This document shows positions 11,552 to 23,824 of a stretch of DNA of 64,000 nucleotides, in pieces. The DNA comes from Acorus gramineus (Eukaryota; Streptophyta; Magnoliopsida; Acorales; Acoraceae). The position numbers were made by a program, and so were the translations under genes. Location: assembly GCA_030737835.1 (NCBI GenBank), contig JAUJYN010000015.1, positions 2,473,685 through 2,537,684 of the forward strand, read 5' to 3'. How positions within the stretch are numbered: the stretch's first letter is position 1; each line of letters begins with the position of its first letter. The notes under the pieces are model-generated. The model saw only the letters and a list, made by a program, of their open reading frames with translations. It was not told the origin of the DNA and ran no database searches.

Positions 11552-14478
11552 TGTCACGCCCCAGGGCGGCCGTCCCCGGGTCGCGGCAAGTGTATACAAG
11601 ATATCAGTGACAGGAAATCAATAATAAACCACAAACAATCACTAAAATGACACACAGATAAAAGCAGGGCTGACATAATATATACACCGAGTGCGGAAGC
11701 TAAAAGACTGAGTCTGTAGTCAACAACATACTACAGACTCGATACATAATCGTATGTCCTGTGAGAGCCAACATGCCCATATATATACACAATAAAATCC
11801 AAATGTAATCCAACTAAGTGCCGAAGCACAGAGTATATACGTACAACTGAAAGAAGGGTGCTGATGGCCTCAAAACTCGTGGGACGCGGCGCTACCCTCT
11901 ACTGGCGTCGTCGCCCGAGAAGCTCCTCCCTCAGATGGCACTGAAAAAGACAATATGCGAGGGGTGAGCCACACGCTCAGTGAATAGCACAACCCAATGC
12001 ATACAGTTCATATTAACAGTGTTCATTCATAGCAGCATAAACATCACAATCCGGGGGTTCGTCACATCGCCGAACCGCCATACCCTTACCCTCACCCTCA
12101 CCCTCAACGGGCGACCTAGGATATTGGGACTTAGCGGGTTTATAATCATCCTTACACAAACCTGTGGGTCGTCGCATCGCCGGCCCACCATACCCTCACC
12201 CTCACCTCTCAACAGGTGACTTAGGCTCTTGGGACTGACTAGGCTGTTGGTCACCCTTGGTCCACCGATAGTCTCTCCTCACTCCGCGGTTGTTTGGCCA
12301 CTCCCATGTTCAGCACAGTCCTTCATCAAACCAGGAGGCGCCTACTAGTGGGAGCCCCTGCACGGGACAACCTGTCTAACGCCGAGGTAGTCTCTAACGG
12401 ATCCAACGCAGGGCAACAGGACAGCCTATCCATCGCATATGATCCACTCGGATCCGCTGACAGCATCTCTCCACAATCCTAATGTCTTGAATTCCTCAGA
12501 ATTCCACCAGCGCGCATAACCAGGATGCGGGGATTAATAAGGCATAAAAAGGGGAAAAGAGACCCTGAGAGGGTAACCCGAGGTCCCGATGTAGGACATC
12601 CGACAACCAAACGAGGAACACGGAGTACCCTAACCCGGGTCTCAGTGTTAACCTCGCAAGGCCCCCTTATATTCCCTAAACATGCTATCTATTAAAACAG
12701 TTTGCATTTAATTAAATAAACCAAACTAATAGGACACATGTACAGGTCGGGCTGTCCTAGCATGATAACAGGGAGGCAGGATGCATGGCTCATGCACAAT
12801 CCTAAGGGTGCAAGTCCCTAACATACAATCTAGGGCGGCATGCAAATCTACACACACACATCATGCTTACATGGATTATAATTACAACAGTTAATATAAC
12901 CATACGCCCCAGGGGAGATCGGTACACGCCCAAGGCATGTAACGACTCCCGAACTGGGTAGGGTCGTCCCACTCACCGGAAATCGGGTCGACGCGCGACC
13001 GTCCGTCGAGATCTGCGAGACAAGGTATTAACTGGTTAGAATAAATCCACAGTTATCCCAAAAATACACCACACACGCAATTAAATACACAATATCCCCA
13101 AACAACACCCAACACCCCTTCCGGCAACCACCCGCGGCCTCGGCAAGCACCCGCGGCCCCGGCAACCACCCGCACGGCCCCGGCAACCACCCGCGGCCTC
13201 GGCAACCACCCGCACGGCCTCGGCAACCACCCGGGTGCACCGCCCGGGGCCCCGCGCGTCCACCGAGCCCAGCCGCGGCAGCCCGCACGCCGTGCGCACG
13301 CTCCTCGCCCCGCGCGCGCCCCGCGCGCACCTCCGCAGCTCCGCCGCGCCCCGCGCACGCCTCCGCGCGCGCCCCCACCCCGTGCGCTCCGCCCAGCCCT
13401 CGGCCAGCACCTCCGCCAGCCCCTCGCGCGTCCAGCACCTCGGCCAGCACCTCCGCGCGCCCTAGCACTTCGGTCAGCACCTCCTCGCGCACCTCGCGCC
13501 CGGCCAGCACCTCCTCGCGCGCCTGAGGCCACCAGCCCACACTCCGCCCTGCCAGCCCCTCCAGCACACCAGCACGAGCAAGGCAGCCAGCCCCCGACCC
13601 GCGCACGTCCGCGCGCATGCCGCGCGCACGCACGTCCGCGCGCGCACGCGCGCCTGCCCGCGCGCACCCGACCTGCGCGCGGCCTGGGCTGCTGTCGCCG
13701 CTGCCTGCTGCCTGGGACAGACCCCCACTTGGTCCGAGCACCACCACCACCATCCCTCGGCCACCCTTAGCCTCCGACCTCCCCCAACCACCCCGGCAGC
13801 CCCTTAACCACCCTCCACATACCCAAACCTCCCCTAACAAGCATCTAAACAAGAGAAGCAAGGGAAGGGAAGCTTACCCGAAGCAGGAGAGGAGAAGAAG
13901 AGGGTCCGGGAGCTCCTTTCGCGCCGAAACTCCTCCCAAACGGTCTCTACCCGCTAGATCTCTTCCCACCTCCGAAATGGGTCCGGGCTGAGGAGAAGAG
14001 AGGGTGGAAGGGAGGGCAAAACTCGCCGAAAATCGGATTTGAGAGTACCCGCGCGTAGATCGGGACCCGATCTACACTTTTCGTGCTTTGGGTTTTCGAT
14101 TTTGAGGGGTGCAAGGGGCTCGAACGTGAGAAAAAGAGAGAGGGGAGAGAGAGAGATCACGTCGGAGGAGATGATGAATAGTGTAGGCGTAAATTTTGAT
14201 TTCTTTATATATAGGGCGCAACTTAAAAACCCGGATACGCCCCGGAACTACGAAATTTTTGCAAACGATGCCGGAATTCGATGAAATTTTCATGAGTGGC
14301 TCAAAATGGCACCAGGACACATAATATGCAGTTAGATTTTCAATCGGAGTCCTCTAACTCGGACAATAGCTAACAGTCCAAAATTATGCGGTTCCGATCG
14401 AAAAACCCTGAAAATTTTAAAACTGCCAAAAATGCTCCAATGATTGCCAATAGGCCAAAAAGTGACACATATATAACA
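11552..14478 (-). mobile_element. 3' LTR of element A
   Basis: Starts TGTCACGCC at left, ends CATATATAACA at right, next to the PPT. Micro-exon block at 12977-13012, tandem repeat 13120-13240, leader palindrome 14053-14077 and a TATA-like TTTATATATA near 14197-14206. It differs from the 5' LTR by, for example, a short stretch near 12128-12148. Confidence 0.95.
13120..13240. repeat. Short tandem repeat in the A 3' LTR (second copy at 21015-21125)
   Basis: Units of about 18-20 bp on the theme CGGCAACCACCCGCGGCCT. The array is shorter by about one unit and rearranged in the 5' LTR, so it has changed since insertion. Confidence 0.75.
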
Positions 14479-14491
14479 TTCTCCCCCCCTT
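14479..14491 (-). other. Polypurine tract of element A
   Basis: Minus sense AAGGGGGGGAGAA directly abuts the 3' LTR start (TGTTATAT). It primes plus-strand DNA synthesis in this class. Confidence 0.93.
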
Positions 14492-14526
14492 AGGAAATTT
14501 TGTCCTCAAAATAAATACAAGTACAT

Positions 14527-17067
14527 CTAAGAAGGAAAAAGATGCGGATATGTGTCACGCATGGCGTCCTCGAGCTCCCAGGTGGCCTCGGCACCGGAAC
14601 GGTGCTGCCATCGCACCTTGACCAGCTGGACGGTCTTGGTGCGGAGCCTCTTCTCGCGGCGGTCCATGATCTCAATCGGCTGCTCCACAAAAGACAAGTC
14701 CGGCTCGAAGACGAGCGGCTCGAACGGGATGATGTGAGCAGGATCGTGGACGTATCGCCTCAGCTGCGAGACGTGGAAGACGTCATGGGCCTGAGCCAAC
14801 TGTGGGGGCAGAGCGATGCGATAGGCCACCTCTCCAACTCGCTCGAGTATGAGGAAAGGCCCAATGAAACGCGGACTCAGCTTGCCCCGCACACCAAAAC
14901 GGAAGATGCCCTTCATCGGGGACACCTTCAGGAACACATGATCACCGACCTCGAAGGCGAGCTCGCGGCGACGGCGGTCGGCGTAGCTCTTCTGACGACT
15001 CTGAGCGACTCGGATACGCTCGCGGATCGTCTTCACCATCTCGGAGGTCTGGTGAACAATCTCTGGTCCCTCAAGCTGGCGCTCTCCGACCTCATCCCAA
15101 CACAGGGGGGACCTGCAGCTGCGGCCATAAAGTGCCTCATAGGGGGCCATCCGGATGCTCGAATGATAGCTGTTGTTGTAGGCGAACTCCACCAACGGAA
15201 GGTGCCTCTCCCAACTGCCCCCAAAATCGAGCACACAGGCCCGCAGCATGTCCTCAAGGGTCTGGATCGTCCTCTCCGACTGGCCGTCCGTCTGAGGATG
15301 AAACGCGGTACTGAAATGGAGGTTCGTACCAAGGGCGTGCTGGAGGCTACGCCAGAACCTCGAAGTGAAACGCGCGTCTCGATCAGAGATGATGCTGACT
15401 GGAGTGCCATGGAGTCGGACAATCTCGGAGACGAATAGCTGCGCCAGGGTGTCCAGAGAATCGGTGAGTCGGATGGGGAGGAAATGAGCAGACTTCGTCA
15501 ACCGGTCGACGATCACCCAGATGGCATCGCGACCCGAACGTGACCTCGGCAGACCCGAGACGAAGTCCATGGTAATCTGCTCCCACTTCCACTGAGGGAT
15601 CTCAATGGACTGCAGCTTCCCCGCAGGGCGCTGATGCTCCGACTTCACCTGCTGGCATACTAGGCATCGGGCAACAAATCTGGCAATATCTGTCTTCATC
15701 CCGCGCCACCAGTAGCCGCGACGAAGGCCCCTGTACATCTTCGTGCCTCCAGGGTGCACGGTGTACCTCGAGCGATGGGCCTCGTCCAGAATCTTCCGCC
15801 TCAGCTCCGCGTCGTCGGGGATGCACACTCGGCCTCTGAATCTCAGGATCCCGTCTGCACGAATCTGGTAGTCCTGGCGCTCGCCCCTGGCGACGCCCTC
15901 AGAAAGGACTATAAAATGCGGGTCCTGAGCCTGAGCCGTGCGGATCTCATCGAGAAGAACCGGCTGCACCACCAGCCTGGCCAGAAAGCCACCCGCAGGG
16001 GTCTCCCGAACACTGATCCAGCAAGCGGCCTCCTCCAGAAGCCTCCAACGACGGACAGCCATGTGGGCGGCCATGCCCAGGGGCTGTCTACTGAGCGCAT
16101 CTGCAACGACATTCGCCTTACCCGGATGGTAAGCGATGTCACAGTCGTAGTCTGTAAGGAACTCAACCCAACGCCTCTGTCGCATGTTGAGCTCCGGCTG
16201 AGACTGCAGATACGTCAAGCTCTTATGATCTGTGAAGAGCTCGAACTCCTCTCCGTAGAGATAATGCCTCCACATCTTCAGCGCAAATATAATCGCAGCC
16301 AACTCGAGGTCATGGGTGGGGTAGTTCTGCTCATGGGGCTTCAACTGACGAGACGCGTAAGCCACCACCTTACCGTACTGCATCAGGACGCCGCCCACAC
16401 CCAACTGCGATGCATCTGTATACACTGCGAACCCACCGCTCCCAGATGGAAGGGTAAGAACCGGCGCTGAGGTGAGTCTTCGCTTCAGCTCCTGGAAGCT
16501 CTCCTCGCAAGAAGGGGACCACTCGAACCGAACGTCTTTCCGAGTGAGGCGGGTAAGAGGAACGGCTATCTTGGAGAAACCCTCCACAAACCTCCTATAA
16601 TAACCCGCCAAGCCCAAGAAGCTACGAATCTCTGTGGGGTTCGACGGTCGACGCCAATTCGACACGGCGATCGTCTTCTCCGGGTCCACAGCTATACCCT
16701 CACCGGAAATCACATGGCCCAGAAAGGCCATCCGCTCCAACCAGAACTCGCACTTGCTGAACTTGGCGAACAACTGATGTCCAGCCAGAGTCTCCAAAAC
16801 AGTGCGGAGGTGGTGAGCGTGCTCCTCCAGACTCCTCGAGTACACCAATATGTCATCGATGAATACTACCACAAAGGAGTCGAGGAAGGGTCGAAATACC
16901 CGGTTCATCAGATCCATGAAAGCCGCCGGCGCGTTCGTCAACCCGAATGGCAGTACTCTGAACTCGTAGTGCCCGTACCGGGTGCGAAAGGCCGTCTTCG
17001 GAATATCTGACTCCCGGATCTTCAACTGGTAGTACCCCGAGCGGAGATCGATCTTGGAAAGACACAC
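14527..17067 (-). CDS. pol: pol of element A: RT, RNase H, integrase, chromodomain
   Basis: A long frame of about 846 codons. It encodes most of the reverse transcriptase (catalytic FIDD at about 70-73 with ILVYS following), the RT connection, RNase H (TDAS at 217-220 with D218, E255 in LELAA, D280 in FTDH), an integrase zinc finger (H431, H438, C468, C471) and the integrase core D501, D562, E598 with D-X35-E spacing. A GPF-type module follows (LSPRFIGPF), then a C-terminal chromodomain (VKVRWQ...ATWELEDAM...YPHLF). The C-terminal chromodomain and its sequence type match Tekay chromoviruses. The frame has no true start: it opens at a GTG and really continues from the upstream segment, from which it is separated by a one-base deletion near 17058. 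Stop TAG at 14527-14529, 36 bp before the PPT. Confidence 0.95.
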   Translation of the reverse strand: MCLSKIDLRSGYYQLKIRESDIPKTAFRTRYGHYEFRVLPFGLTNAPAAFMDLMNRVFRPFLDSFVVVFIDDILVYSRSLEEHAHHLRTVLETLAGHQLFAKFSKCEFWLERMAFLGHVISGEGIAVDPEKTIAVSNWRRPSNPTEIRSFLGLAGYYRRFVEGFSKIAVPLTRLTRKDVRFEWSPSCEESFQELKRRLTSAPVLTLPSGSGGFAVYTDASQLGVGGVLMQYGKVVAYASRQLKPHEQNYPTHDLELAAIIFALKMWRHYLYGEEFELFTDHKSLTYLQSQPELNMRQRRWVEFLTDYDCDIAYHPGKANVVADALSRQPLGMAAHMAVRRWRLLEEAACWISVRETPAGGFLARLVVQPVLLDEIRTAQAQDPHFIVLSEGVARGERQDYQIRADGILRFRGRVCIPDDAELRRKILDEAHRSRYTVHPGGTKMYRGLRRGYWWRGMKTDIARFVARCLVCQQVKSEHQRPAGKLQSIEIPQWKWEQITMDFVSGLPRSRSGRDAIWVIVDRLTKSAHFLPIRLTDSLDTLAQLFVSEIVRLHGTPVSIISDRDARFTSRFWRSLQHALGTNLHFSTAFHPQTDGQSERTIQTLEDMLRACVLDFGGSWERHLPLVEFAYNNSYHSSIRMAPYEALYGRSCRSPLCWDEVGERQLEGPEIVHQTSEMVKTIRERIRVAQSRQKSYADRRRRELAFEVGDHVFLKVSPMKGIFRFGVRGKLSPRFIGPFLILERVGEVAYRIALPPQLAQAHDVFHVSQLRRYVHDPAHIIPFEPLVFEPDLSFVEQPIEIMDRREKRLRTKTVQLVKVRWQHRSGAEATWELEDAMRDTYPHLFPS

Positions 17068-17969
17068 GCTCCCTGAAGCTGGTCAAACAGATCGTCGATC
17101 CGCGGCAACGGGTACTTGTTCTTCACTGTCCGCTTATTCAACTGCCTGTAATCAATACACAGCCGCAGTGAACCGTCCTTCTTCCGGACGAACAGGACAG
17201 GGGCTCCCCACGGAGACACACTCGGACGTGCGAAGCCCTTCTCCAGCAACTCCTCCAACTGCTCCTTCAGCACCCTCAGCTCTGCGGGAGCCATCCGGTA
17301 CGGAGCCCTCGACACCGGCTCGGTCCCCGGAAGCAGATTGATCTCAAACTCAATCGCGCGGTCCGGCGGTAATCCCGGAAGATCGTCGGGGAAAACCTCA
17401 GGAAACTCTGCCACGACTGGAGTCTGACTGATATCTGCCCGCAGCGGTGCATCCTCCAGAGCAATATAAGCCAGAAAGCCCCCGCACCCACCCTGAAGGA
17501 GCCTCCCCGCCTGCATGGACGACACGAACCCCAGAGGAGCTACGTCTCGATCGCCCACGAACTGGAAGGACCTCCGACCAGGAAGGTGGAACGACACCGA
17601 CTTGGCGAAACAGTCGATGCTGGCATGACTAGCTGCTAGCCAATCCATCCCCAGGATGGCATCAAAATCCGACATCGCGAGCTCCACCAGCTCTACCGGA
17701 AACTCATGATCCGCGATCTCCACCGTGCACCCTCGGTACACAGAACTAAGGAGAATCCGGTCTCCCACGGGCAATGACACCTCTAACACAGCATCTAGAG
17801 GAGCGGACGCCACACCCGTCCGTCTCGCGAAAGCGGGAGACACGAACGAGTGGGTGGCTCCGGAATCGAATAGCACATAAGCAGGAAGCTGGGAGATCTG
17901 AACAGTACCTCTAACCACGCTGCCGGATGCCTGGGCCTCCTCTGCCGAAAGCGCTGCCACTCGGCCCTG
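17022..17969 (-). CDS. pol: Protease and N-terminal RT segment of element A
   Basis: This middle frame of the gag-pol polyprotein follows gag after a one-base deletion near 17970. It opens [10 protein letters not shown] (the first codon is GTG, not a real start). It contains the aspartic protease active site [12 protein letters not shown], a [11 protein letters not shown] motif and the linker into RT ([30 protein letters not shown] and [16 protein letters not shown]). The frame ends in a short aberrant tail just past GACVF because of the second deletion. In element D the corresponding gag-protease junction is in one frame, so the family normally makes one continuous polyprotein. Confidence 0.93.
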   Translation of the reverse strand, partial: QGRVAALSAEEAQASGSVVRGTVQISQLPAYVLFDSGATHSFVSPAFARRTGVASAPLDAVLEVSLPVGDRILLSSVYRGCTVEIADHEFPVELVELAMSDFDAILGMDWLAASHASIDCFAKSVSFHLPGRRSFQFVGDRDVAPLGFVSSMQAGRLLQGGCGGFLAYIALEDAPLRADISQTPVVAEFPEVFPDDLPGLPPDRAIEFEINLLPGTEPVSRAPYRMAPAELRVLKEQLEELLEKGFARPSVSPWGAPVLFVRKKDGSLRLCIDYRQLNKRTVKNKYPLPRIDDLFDQLQGACVFPRSISARGTTS

Positions 17970-19330
17970 ACGAACTGAGGCTGAGGAGCAGTGGCACGCC
18001 TCGCCTGCTGCGCTGGCTGCCTCCTCTGATCAGCACGGCCACCCTGTGGCTGCTGCTGCTGACGCTGAGGCTGCTGCTGCGGCTGGCGCTGAGGCTGCTG
18101 CTGCTGCTGCTGGCGCTGCTGCTGAAACTGCTGCTGGAACGGCCGCTGCTGCAACTGCTGCTGGGGCATCACTGCTGGTCGGCCTGCGTCAGGGCAATTA
18201 TACAAGATATGCCCGACGCGCTGACAGTGATAGCAGCGCCTCGTCTCTGGTCGCCTCGACTGGACCGGCACGGCTGCGATGGGTGCTGGGCCTCGCGCTG
18301 GCACCACATCTGCTGGAAGAGAGGGAGCCGCTGACTGCTCGAAGCGGGCCCTCTTCTTCTTCCGCTGCCCTCTGTCCTGACCTCTGGGTGGCCTCTGCTC
18401 TGTCGACGGGGTCGGAGCCTGCACCTGGATCCCGATGTCTCTCTCGACAGTCTTCGCCCGCGAGACCAAGTCGGAGAACCTCGTGAATCCCAGGGCGGTG
18501 ACGTGCACTCGGATGGCATTGCTCAGACCGAGCTCAAAGCGACGGCATCTCGACGCCTCGTCCATCACCAGAGCTGGGGCGAAACGGGACAGCCTCGTGA
18601 ACTGCGTGGAGTAGTCAGCGACGGACATGGTGCCCTGAGTCAGCTGCTCAAACTCCCGCTCCACTAGCTGTCGGGTCGAGAAGGGGAAATACTCCTCCAA
18701 GAAATATCCCCTGAAACCCGCCCAGGTGAGCTGCTCCAGTCCCTCTGGAATGTCAACTGATCTAGTAGCCCACCACTCGGCGGCGCTACCCTTCAGCATA
18801 AACGCAGCCAGGGAGACCCTCTGGCGGTCTGTGCATAGCATCGTGGAGAAGATGGTATCCACCTCCATCAGCCATCTCTCCGGGGCAAGGGGGTCCTCCG
18901 TCTGTCCTCGGAACTCGGGAGGGTGGAGCTTCAGAAAGGCTGAGAGTCCACTCTGCTGGACCCTCGCTGCTGCCTCTAGCCCCATCTCCCTCTCCTGAGG
19001 ATCCTGGACTCTGGCCGCCGGAATCTCCACCACGGGGACTGGGGGTGTATCTGGCACTACAGGCGGATCTGCCGCCAAGGGGACCTGCGGTACTGCCTCG
19101 CGGGCTGCCCGCAGCTCCCGAATCTCCCGCGCCTGATCTGCCAACACCCTCGTCTGGGTCTCCACCATATCTGCTAACCGCGCAAACGCGCGCTCCCAGG
19201 CAGGAGGCTCCTGCGCTGGTCCTGACCTCTCAGCTGAGGACTCACCGATAACATCCTCGACTCTGGCAGGTCCGGAGACCTCCAAGGGTCGAGAGGGGCC
19301 ACGTCCGCGTCGTCCTCTGCGAGGAGGCAT
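17970..19330 (-). CDS. gag: gag of element A
   Basis: The ATG at 19330 opens [11 protein letters not shown], the same start as gag in D. The capsid-like middle contains [19 protein letters not shown] and a retrotransposon gag block (WWATR...[26 protein letters not shown]). It is followed by a zinc knuckle [14 protein letters not shown] (C-X2-C-X4-H-X4-C) near residue 370 and a long Gln/Arg/Pro-rich tail. The tail is clearly longer in A than in D, consistent with slippage in CAG-type runs (18040-18170). After PQFV the frame shifts because one base is missing; the shifted frame runs on with unrelated residues to 17795. Confidence 0.94.
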
Positions 19331-19433
19331 ATCAGCAACCTAAGAAAACCAGACACTAGGATCAGAATACGCATATAGAAATCCTAGGACTCATCTCTAT
19401 GAAAAGGAAGACATTTGGCTCTGACAGGACCAG

Positions 19434-19445
19434 GCTCTGATACCA
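19434..19445 (-). other. Primer-binding site of element A
   Basis: Minus sense TGGTATCAGAGC, complementary to the 3' end of initiator tRNA-Met, five bases inside the 5' LTR edge. The same site and spacing occur in C, D and the F2 element. Confidence 0.95.
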
Positions 19446-20870
19446 ACTTTTGTCACGCCCCAGGGCGGCCGTCCCCGGGACGCGGCAAGTGTATATATGA
19501 TATCAGTGACAGGAAATCAATAATAAACCACAAACAATCACTAAAATGACAACACAGATAAAAGCAGGGCTGACATAATATATACACCAAGTGCGGAAGC
19601 TAAAGACTGAGTCTGTAGTCAAAAACATACTACAGACTCGATACATAATCATAAGTCCTGTGAGAGCCAACATGCCCATATATATACACAACAAAATCCA
19701 AATGTAATCCAACTAAGTGCCCAAGCACAGAACATATACGTACAACAGAAAGAAGGGTGCTGATGGCCTCAAAACTCGTGGGACGCGGCGCTGCCCTCTA
19801 CTGGAGTCGCCGCCCGAGAAGCTCCTCCCTCAGATGGCACTGAAAAAGACAATATGCGAGGGGTGAGCCACACGCTCAGTGAATAGCACAACCCAATGCA
19901 TACAGTTCATATTAACAGTGTTCATTCATAGCAGCATAAACATCACAATCCGGGGGTTCGTCACATCGCCGAACCGCCATACCCTTACCCTCACCCTCAC
20001 CCTCAACGGGCGACCTAGGATATTGGGACTCAGTTATAATCATCCTTACGCAAACCTGTGGGTCGTCGCATCGCCGGCCCACCATACCCTCACCCTCACC
20101 TTTCAACAGGTGACTTAGGCTCTTGGGACTGACTAGGCTGTTGGTCACCCTTGGTCCACCGATAGTCTCTCCTCACTCCGCGGTTGTTTGGCCACTCCCA
20201 TGTTCAGCACAGTCCTTCATCAAACCAGGAGGCGCCTACTAGTGGGAGCCCCTGCACGGGACAACCTGTCTAACGCCGAGGTAGTCTCTAACGGATCCAA
20301 CGCAGGGCAACAGGACAGCCTATCCATCGCATATGATCCACTCGGATCCGCTGACAGCATCTCTCCACAATCCTAATGTCTTGAATTCCTCAGAATTCCA
20401 CCAGCGCGCATAACCAGGATGCGGGGATTTAACAAGGCATAAGAGGGGGAAAAGAGACCCTGAGAGGGTAACCCGAGGTCCCGATGTAGGACATCCGACA
20501 ACCAAACGAGGAACACGGAGTACCCTAACCCGGGTCTCAGTGTTAACCTCGCAAGGCCCCCTTATATTCCCTAAACATGCTATCTATTAAAACAGTTTGC
20601 ATTTAATTAAATAAACCAAACTAATAGGATACATGTACAGGTCGGGCTGTCCTAGCATGATAACAGGGGGCAGGATGCATGGCTCATGCACAATCCTAAG
20701 GGTACAAGTCCCTAACATACAATCTAGGGCGGCATGCAAATCTACACACACACATCATGCTTACATGGATTATAATTACAACAGTTAATATAACCATACG
20801 CCCCAGGGGAGATCGGTACACGCCCAAGGCATGTAACGACTCCCGAACTGGGTAGGGTCGTCCCACTCAC

Positions 20871-20906
20871 CGGGAATCGGGTCGACGCGCGACCGTCCGT
20901 CGAGAT
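20871..20906 (-). other. 36-nt micro-exon-like block in the A 5' LTR
   Basis: Minus sense: TTGCAG, 36 nt, GTGAGTGGG. The 3' LTR copy (12977-13012) has the same length with TCGCAG as acceptor. Confidence 0.45.
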
Positions 20907-22103
20907 CTGCAAGACAAGGTATTAACTGGTTAGAATAAATCCACAGTTATCCCAAAAATACACAACACACGCAATTAAATACACAACATCCCCAAACAAC
21001 ACCCAACACCCCTTCCGGCAACCACCCGCGGCCTCGGCAAGCACCCGCGGCCTCGGCAACCGCCCGCACGGCCTCGGCAACCACCCGGGGCCTCGGCAAC
21101 CGCCCGCACGGCCTCGGCAACCACCCGGGTGCACCGCCCGGGGCCCCGCGCGTCCACCGAGCCCAGCCGCGGCAGCCCGCACGCCGTGCGCACGCTCCTC
21201 GCCCCGCGCGCGCCCCGCGCGCACCTCCGCAGCTCCGCCGCGCCCCGCGCACGCCTCCGCGCGCGCCCCGCACCCCGTGCGCTCCGCCCAGCCCTCGGCC
21301 AGCACCTCCGCCAGCCCCTCGCGCGTCCAGCACCTCGGCCAGCACCTCCGCGCGCCCTAGCACTTCGGTCAGCACCTCCTCGCGCACCTCGCGCCTCGGC
21401 CAGCACCTCCTCGCGCGCCTGAGGCCACCAGCCCACACTCACGCCCTGCCAGCCCCTCCAGCACACCAGCACGAGCAAGGCAGCCAGCCCCCGACCCGCG
21501 CACGTCCGCGCGCATGCCGCGCGCACGCACGTCCGCGCGCGCACGCGCGCCTGCCCGCGCGCACCCGACCTGCGCGCGGCCTGGGCTGCTGTCGCAGCTG
21601 CCTGTTGCCCGGGACAGACCCCCACTTGGTCCGAGCACCACCACCACCAACCCTCGGCCACCCTTAGCCTCCGACCTCTCCCAACCACCCCGGCAGCCCC
21701 TTAACCACCCTCCACACGCCCAAACCTCCCCTAACAAGCATCTAATCAAGAGAAGCAAGGGAAGGGAAGCTTACCCGAAGCAAGGAGAGGAGAAGAAGAG
21801 GGTCCGGGAGCTCCTTTCGCGCCGAAGCTCCTCCCAAACGGTCTCTACCCACTAGACCTCTTCCCACCTCCGAAATGGGTCCGGGCTGAGGAGAAGAGAG
21901 GGTGGAAGGGAGGGCAAAACTCGCCGAAAATCGGATTTGAGAGTACCCGTGTGTAGATCGGGACCCGATCTACACTTTTCGTGCTTTGGGTTTTTGGTTT
22001 TGAGGGGTGCAAGGGGCTTGAACGGAAGAAAAACGGAGGAGGGGAGAGAGAGAGATCACGTCGGGGGAGATGATGAATAGTGTAGGAAATGTTTTTGAAT
22101 TCC

Positions 22104-22113
22104 ATTTATATAA
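22104..22113 (-). promoter_or_regulatory. TATA box of the A 5' LTR
   Basis: Minus sense TTATATAAATGG about 265 bp into the LTR, matching CTATATAA at the same relative place in LTRs B and H. It would start the genomic RNA. Confidence 0.6.
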
Positions 22114-23786
22114 CGCGCGACTTAAAAACCCGGATACGCCCCGGAACTGCGAAATTTTTGCAAACGATGCCGGAATTCAATGAAATTTTCATGAGTGGCT
22201 CAAAATGGCACCAGGACACATAATATGCAGTTAGATTTTCAATCGGAGTCCTCTAACTCGGACAATAGCTAACAGTCCAAAATTATGCGGTTCCGATCGA
22301 AAAACCCTGAAAATTTTAAAACTGCCAAAAATGCTCCAATGATTGCCAATAGGCCAAAAAAGTGACACATATATAACAATAATATTATACCTCTAATTGA
22401 TAAATAATGGTTTACCCTTGTACGATTATTAGCATCTTAGTGAATATTATAGGGGAGGGGCCTCGCGAGGACAGCGGTGAGACCCGGGCTAGGGTACACC
22501 GTGTTCCTTGTTTGGTTGTCGGGGTGTCCTATATCGGGAACTCACGCTGCCCTCCCGAGCTTCTTTCCCCCAATGATATTTCAACCTTGCTTTTATTGTG
22601 CATGTTTCCCCGCATCTTGGTTATGCGCCCTGGAGGAATTCTGAGGAATTCAGGACATTAGAGTCGTTGAGGTGTGTAGTCGGCGGATCCGAGTGGATCA
22701 TGTGCGTATGGATAGGCTGTTCTGTCCCCTTCGTTGGATCCGGTAGAGGCTACCCCAGCGTTAGAAAGGCCGTCCCTTCCAAGGGTTCCCATCAGTAGGC
22801 GCCTCCTGATTTTGGTTTCGGACTGTGCTGAAGTTGTGGGTGAGGGCTCCCATCAGTAGGCACCTCCTGATTTGGTTTCGGACTGTGCTGAAAGTGGGAG
22901 TAGATCAAGCGGCCTACGGAGTGGAGGAGAGACTATCGGTGGACCAAGGGTGACCAACAGCCTAGTCAGTCCCAAAATCCTATGTCACCCGTGGTAGGGT
23001 GAGGGTGAGGGTGTAGTGGGTTGGCGATTAGCGACCCGCTGGTTTTGTGATTGGATGATTATCAGTCCCAAAATCCTATGTCACCCGTTGAAGGGTGAGG
23101 GTGAGGGTGTAGTGGGTTGGCGATTGAGCGACCCACTAGTTGACTATTTGTTACCATTTTGTGGTCGTTAATAAGAGATTGTAGGTAATAAAGATTGAAT
23201 TGTGGTCAATATTGTCTGTGATGCATGGGTTGTGCTGTTCACTGAGCGTGTGGCTCACCCCTCGCATATGTTTTCCCCAGTTGTCACTGAGCCGGAGCCG
23301 GAGGAGCAGTTGGAGCCGTCCGAGGGATTCCTTCAGTAGCGGAGCAGCGCTACGTTCCGCGAGTGCCAGAGGCTATCAGCATCCCTTCTTGGCTATATGT
23401 ATTTTATTTCCGTGCTTGGCACGCGTTTGTATATATTCAGTTGTATTTGTGTATATTGGCTCTCACAGGACAGATGATTGATTATCGAGTCTGTAGTATG
23501 TTTATTTACAGATTCAGTCTTTTGCTTCCGCATTTGGTGTATATATCATGTCAGCCTCTTTGTTGTCTGTGTGTCATTCTGGTTGCTTGTGTATGATATA
23601 TTATTGACCTCCTGTGTAGATTCTGATATTTTATATACACTTGCCGCGTCTCGGGGACGCCCGGGGTGTGACAATCTTCTCCTACTACCTCTAATGGAAG
23701 CAAATAAGAAGAGGGAGTGATGGATTTGTGTGTGAGAGAGAGAGAGAGATGAAGAGTAGGGGAAGAAGGGGTGGACGCCCACTTGG

Positions 23787-23824
<38 letters not shown>

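Larger units (their letters stand above)
11552..22378 (-). mobile_element. Element A: full-length Ty3/gypsy chromovirus, TSD ATAAT
   Basis: This 10,827-bp element has exact 5-bp duplications ATAAT at 11547-11551 and 22379-22383. From right to left it has a 5' LTR (19451-22378), PBS (19434-19445), gag-pol (19330 down to 14527), PPT (14479-14491) and a 3' LTR (11552-14478). The LTRs are 2,928 and 2,927 bp and differ by scattered substitutions and a few short indels, so the insertion is fairly recent. The order PR-RT-RNase H-IN-chromodomain defines a chromovirus; Tekay/Del is the best lineage match. It sits inside LTR B at a point matching AATAATATTAT in intact LTRs. Two single-base deletions in gag-pol suggest it is now non-autonomous, unless they are assembly errors. 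Confidence 0.97.
19451..22378 (-). mobile_element. 5' LTR of element A
   Basis: 2,928 bp, TGTCACGCC at left to CATATATAACA at right. In minus sense: U3 from 22378, TATA box near 22106-22113, leader palindrome 21951-21975, exon-end-like GTAAG near 21770, GC-rich core, micro-exon 20871-20906, (CCCTCA)n near 19985-20005 with a hairpin, and the acidic terminal block with TAG near 19798. In A-type LTRs that last block is in a different frame from other F1 copies (REELLGRRRQ then TAG). Confidence 0.95.
9505..23673 (+). mobile_element. F1 LTR B, start-truncated, hosting element A
   Basis: 9505-11551 and 22384-23673 form one plus-strand F1 LTR that lacks its first ~30 bp. It has a TATA box near 9743-9750, a leader palindrome at 9878-9902, an exon-end-like CCCCTTG|GTAAGC at about 10069, a GC-rich core 10240-10930 and a micro-exon at 11078-11113. 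The right part carries a second, diverged copy of the GGGAGGGGCCT...CCCTCCC block (22437-22570), so the LTR has an internal duplication. It ends GGTGTGACA with no PBS, so it is a solo or 3' LTR. The left edge is a fold-back join to C. Confidence 0.75.

Noticed and set aside
12080-12110. Telomere-like CCCTCACCCTCACCCTCA runs
   Set aside because: The unit is CCCTCA, not the plant telomere CCCTAAA, and it recurs at a fixed place in every LTR as part of the hairpin unit.
14542-15438. 298-codon plus-strand frame opposite integrase (also 15754-16470, 63077-63388)
   Set aside because: Antisense shadow of pol; it has no features of its own and mirrors pol codon use.
17022-17067. Overlap between the RT-N frame and the pol frame as programmed frameshifting
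   Set aside because: The overlap arises from a single missing base in the middle of the conserved RT core, not at a domain border; element D shows the gag-protease junction in one frame.
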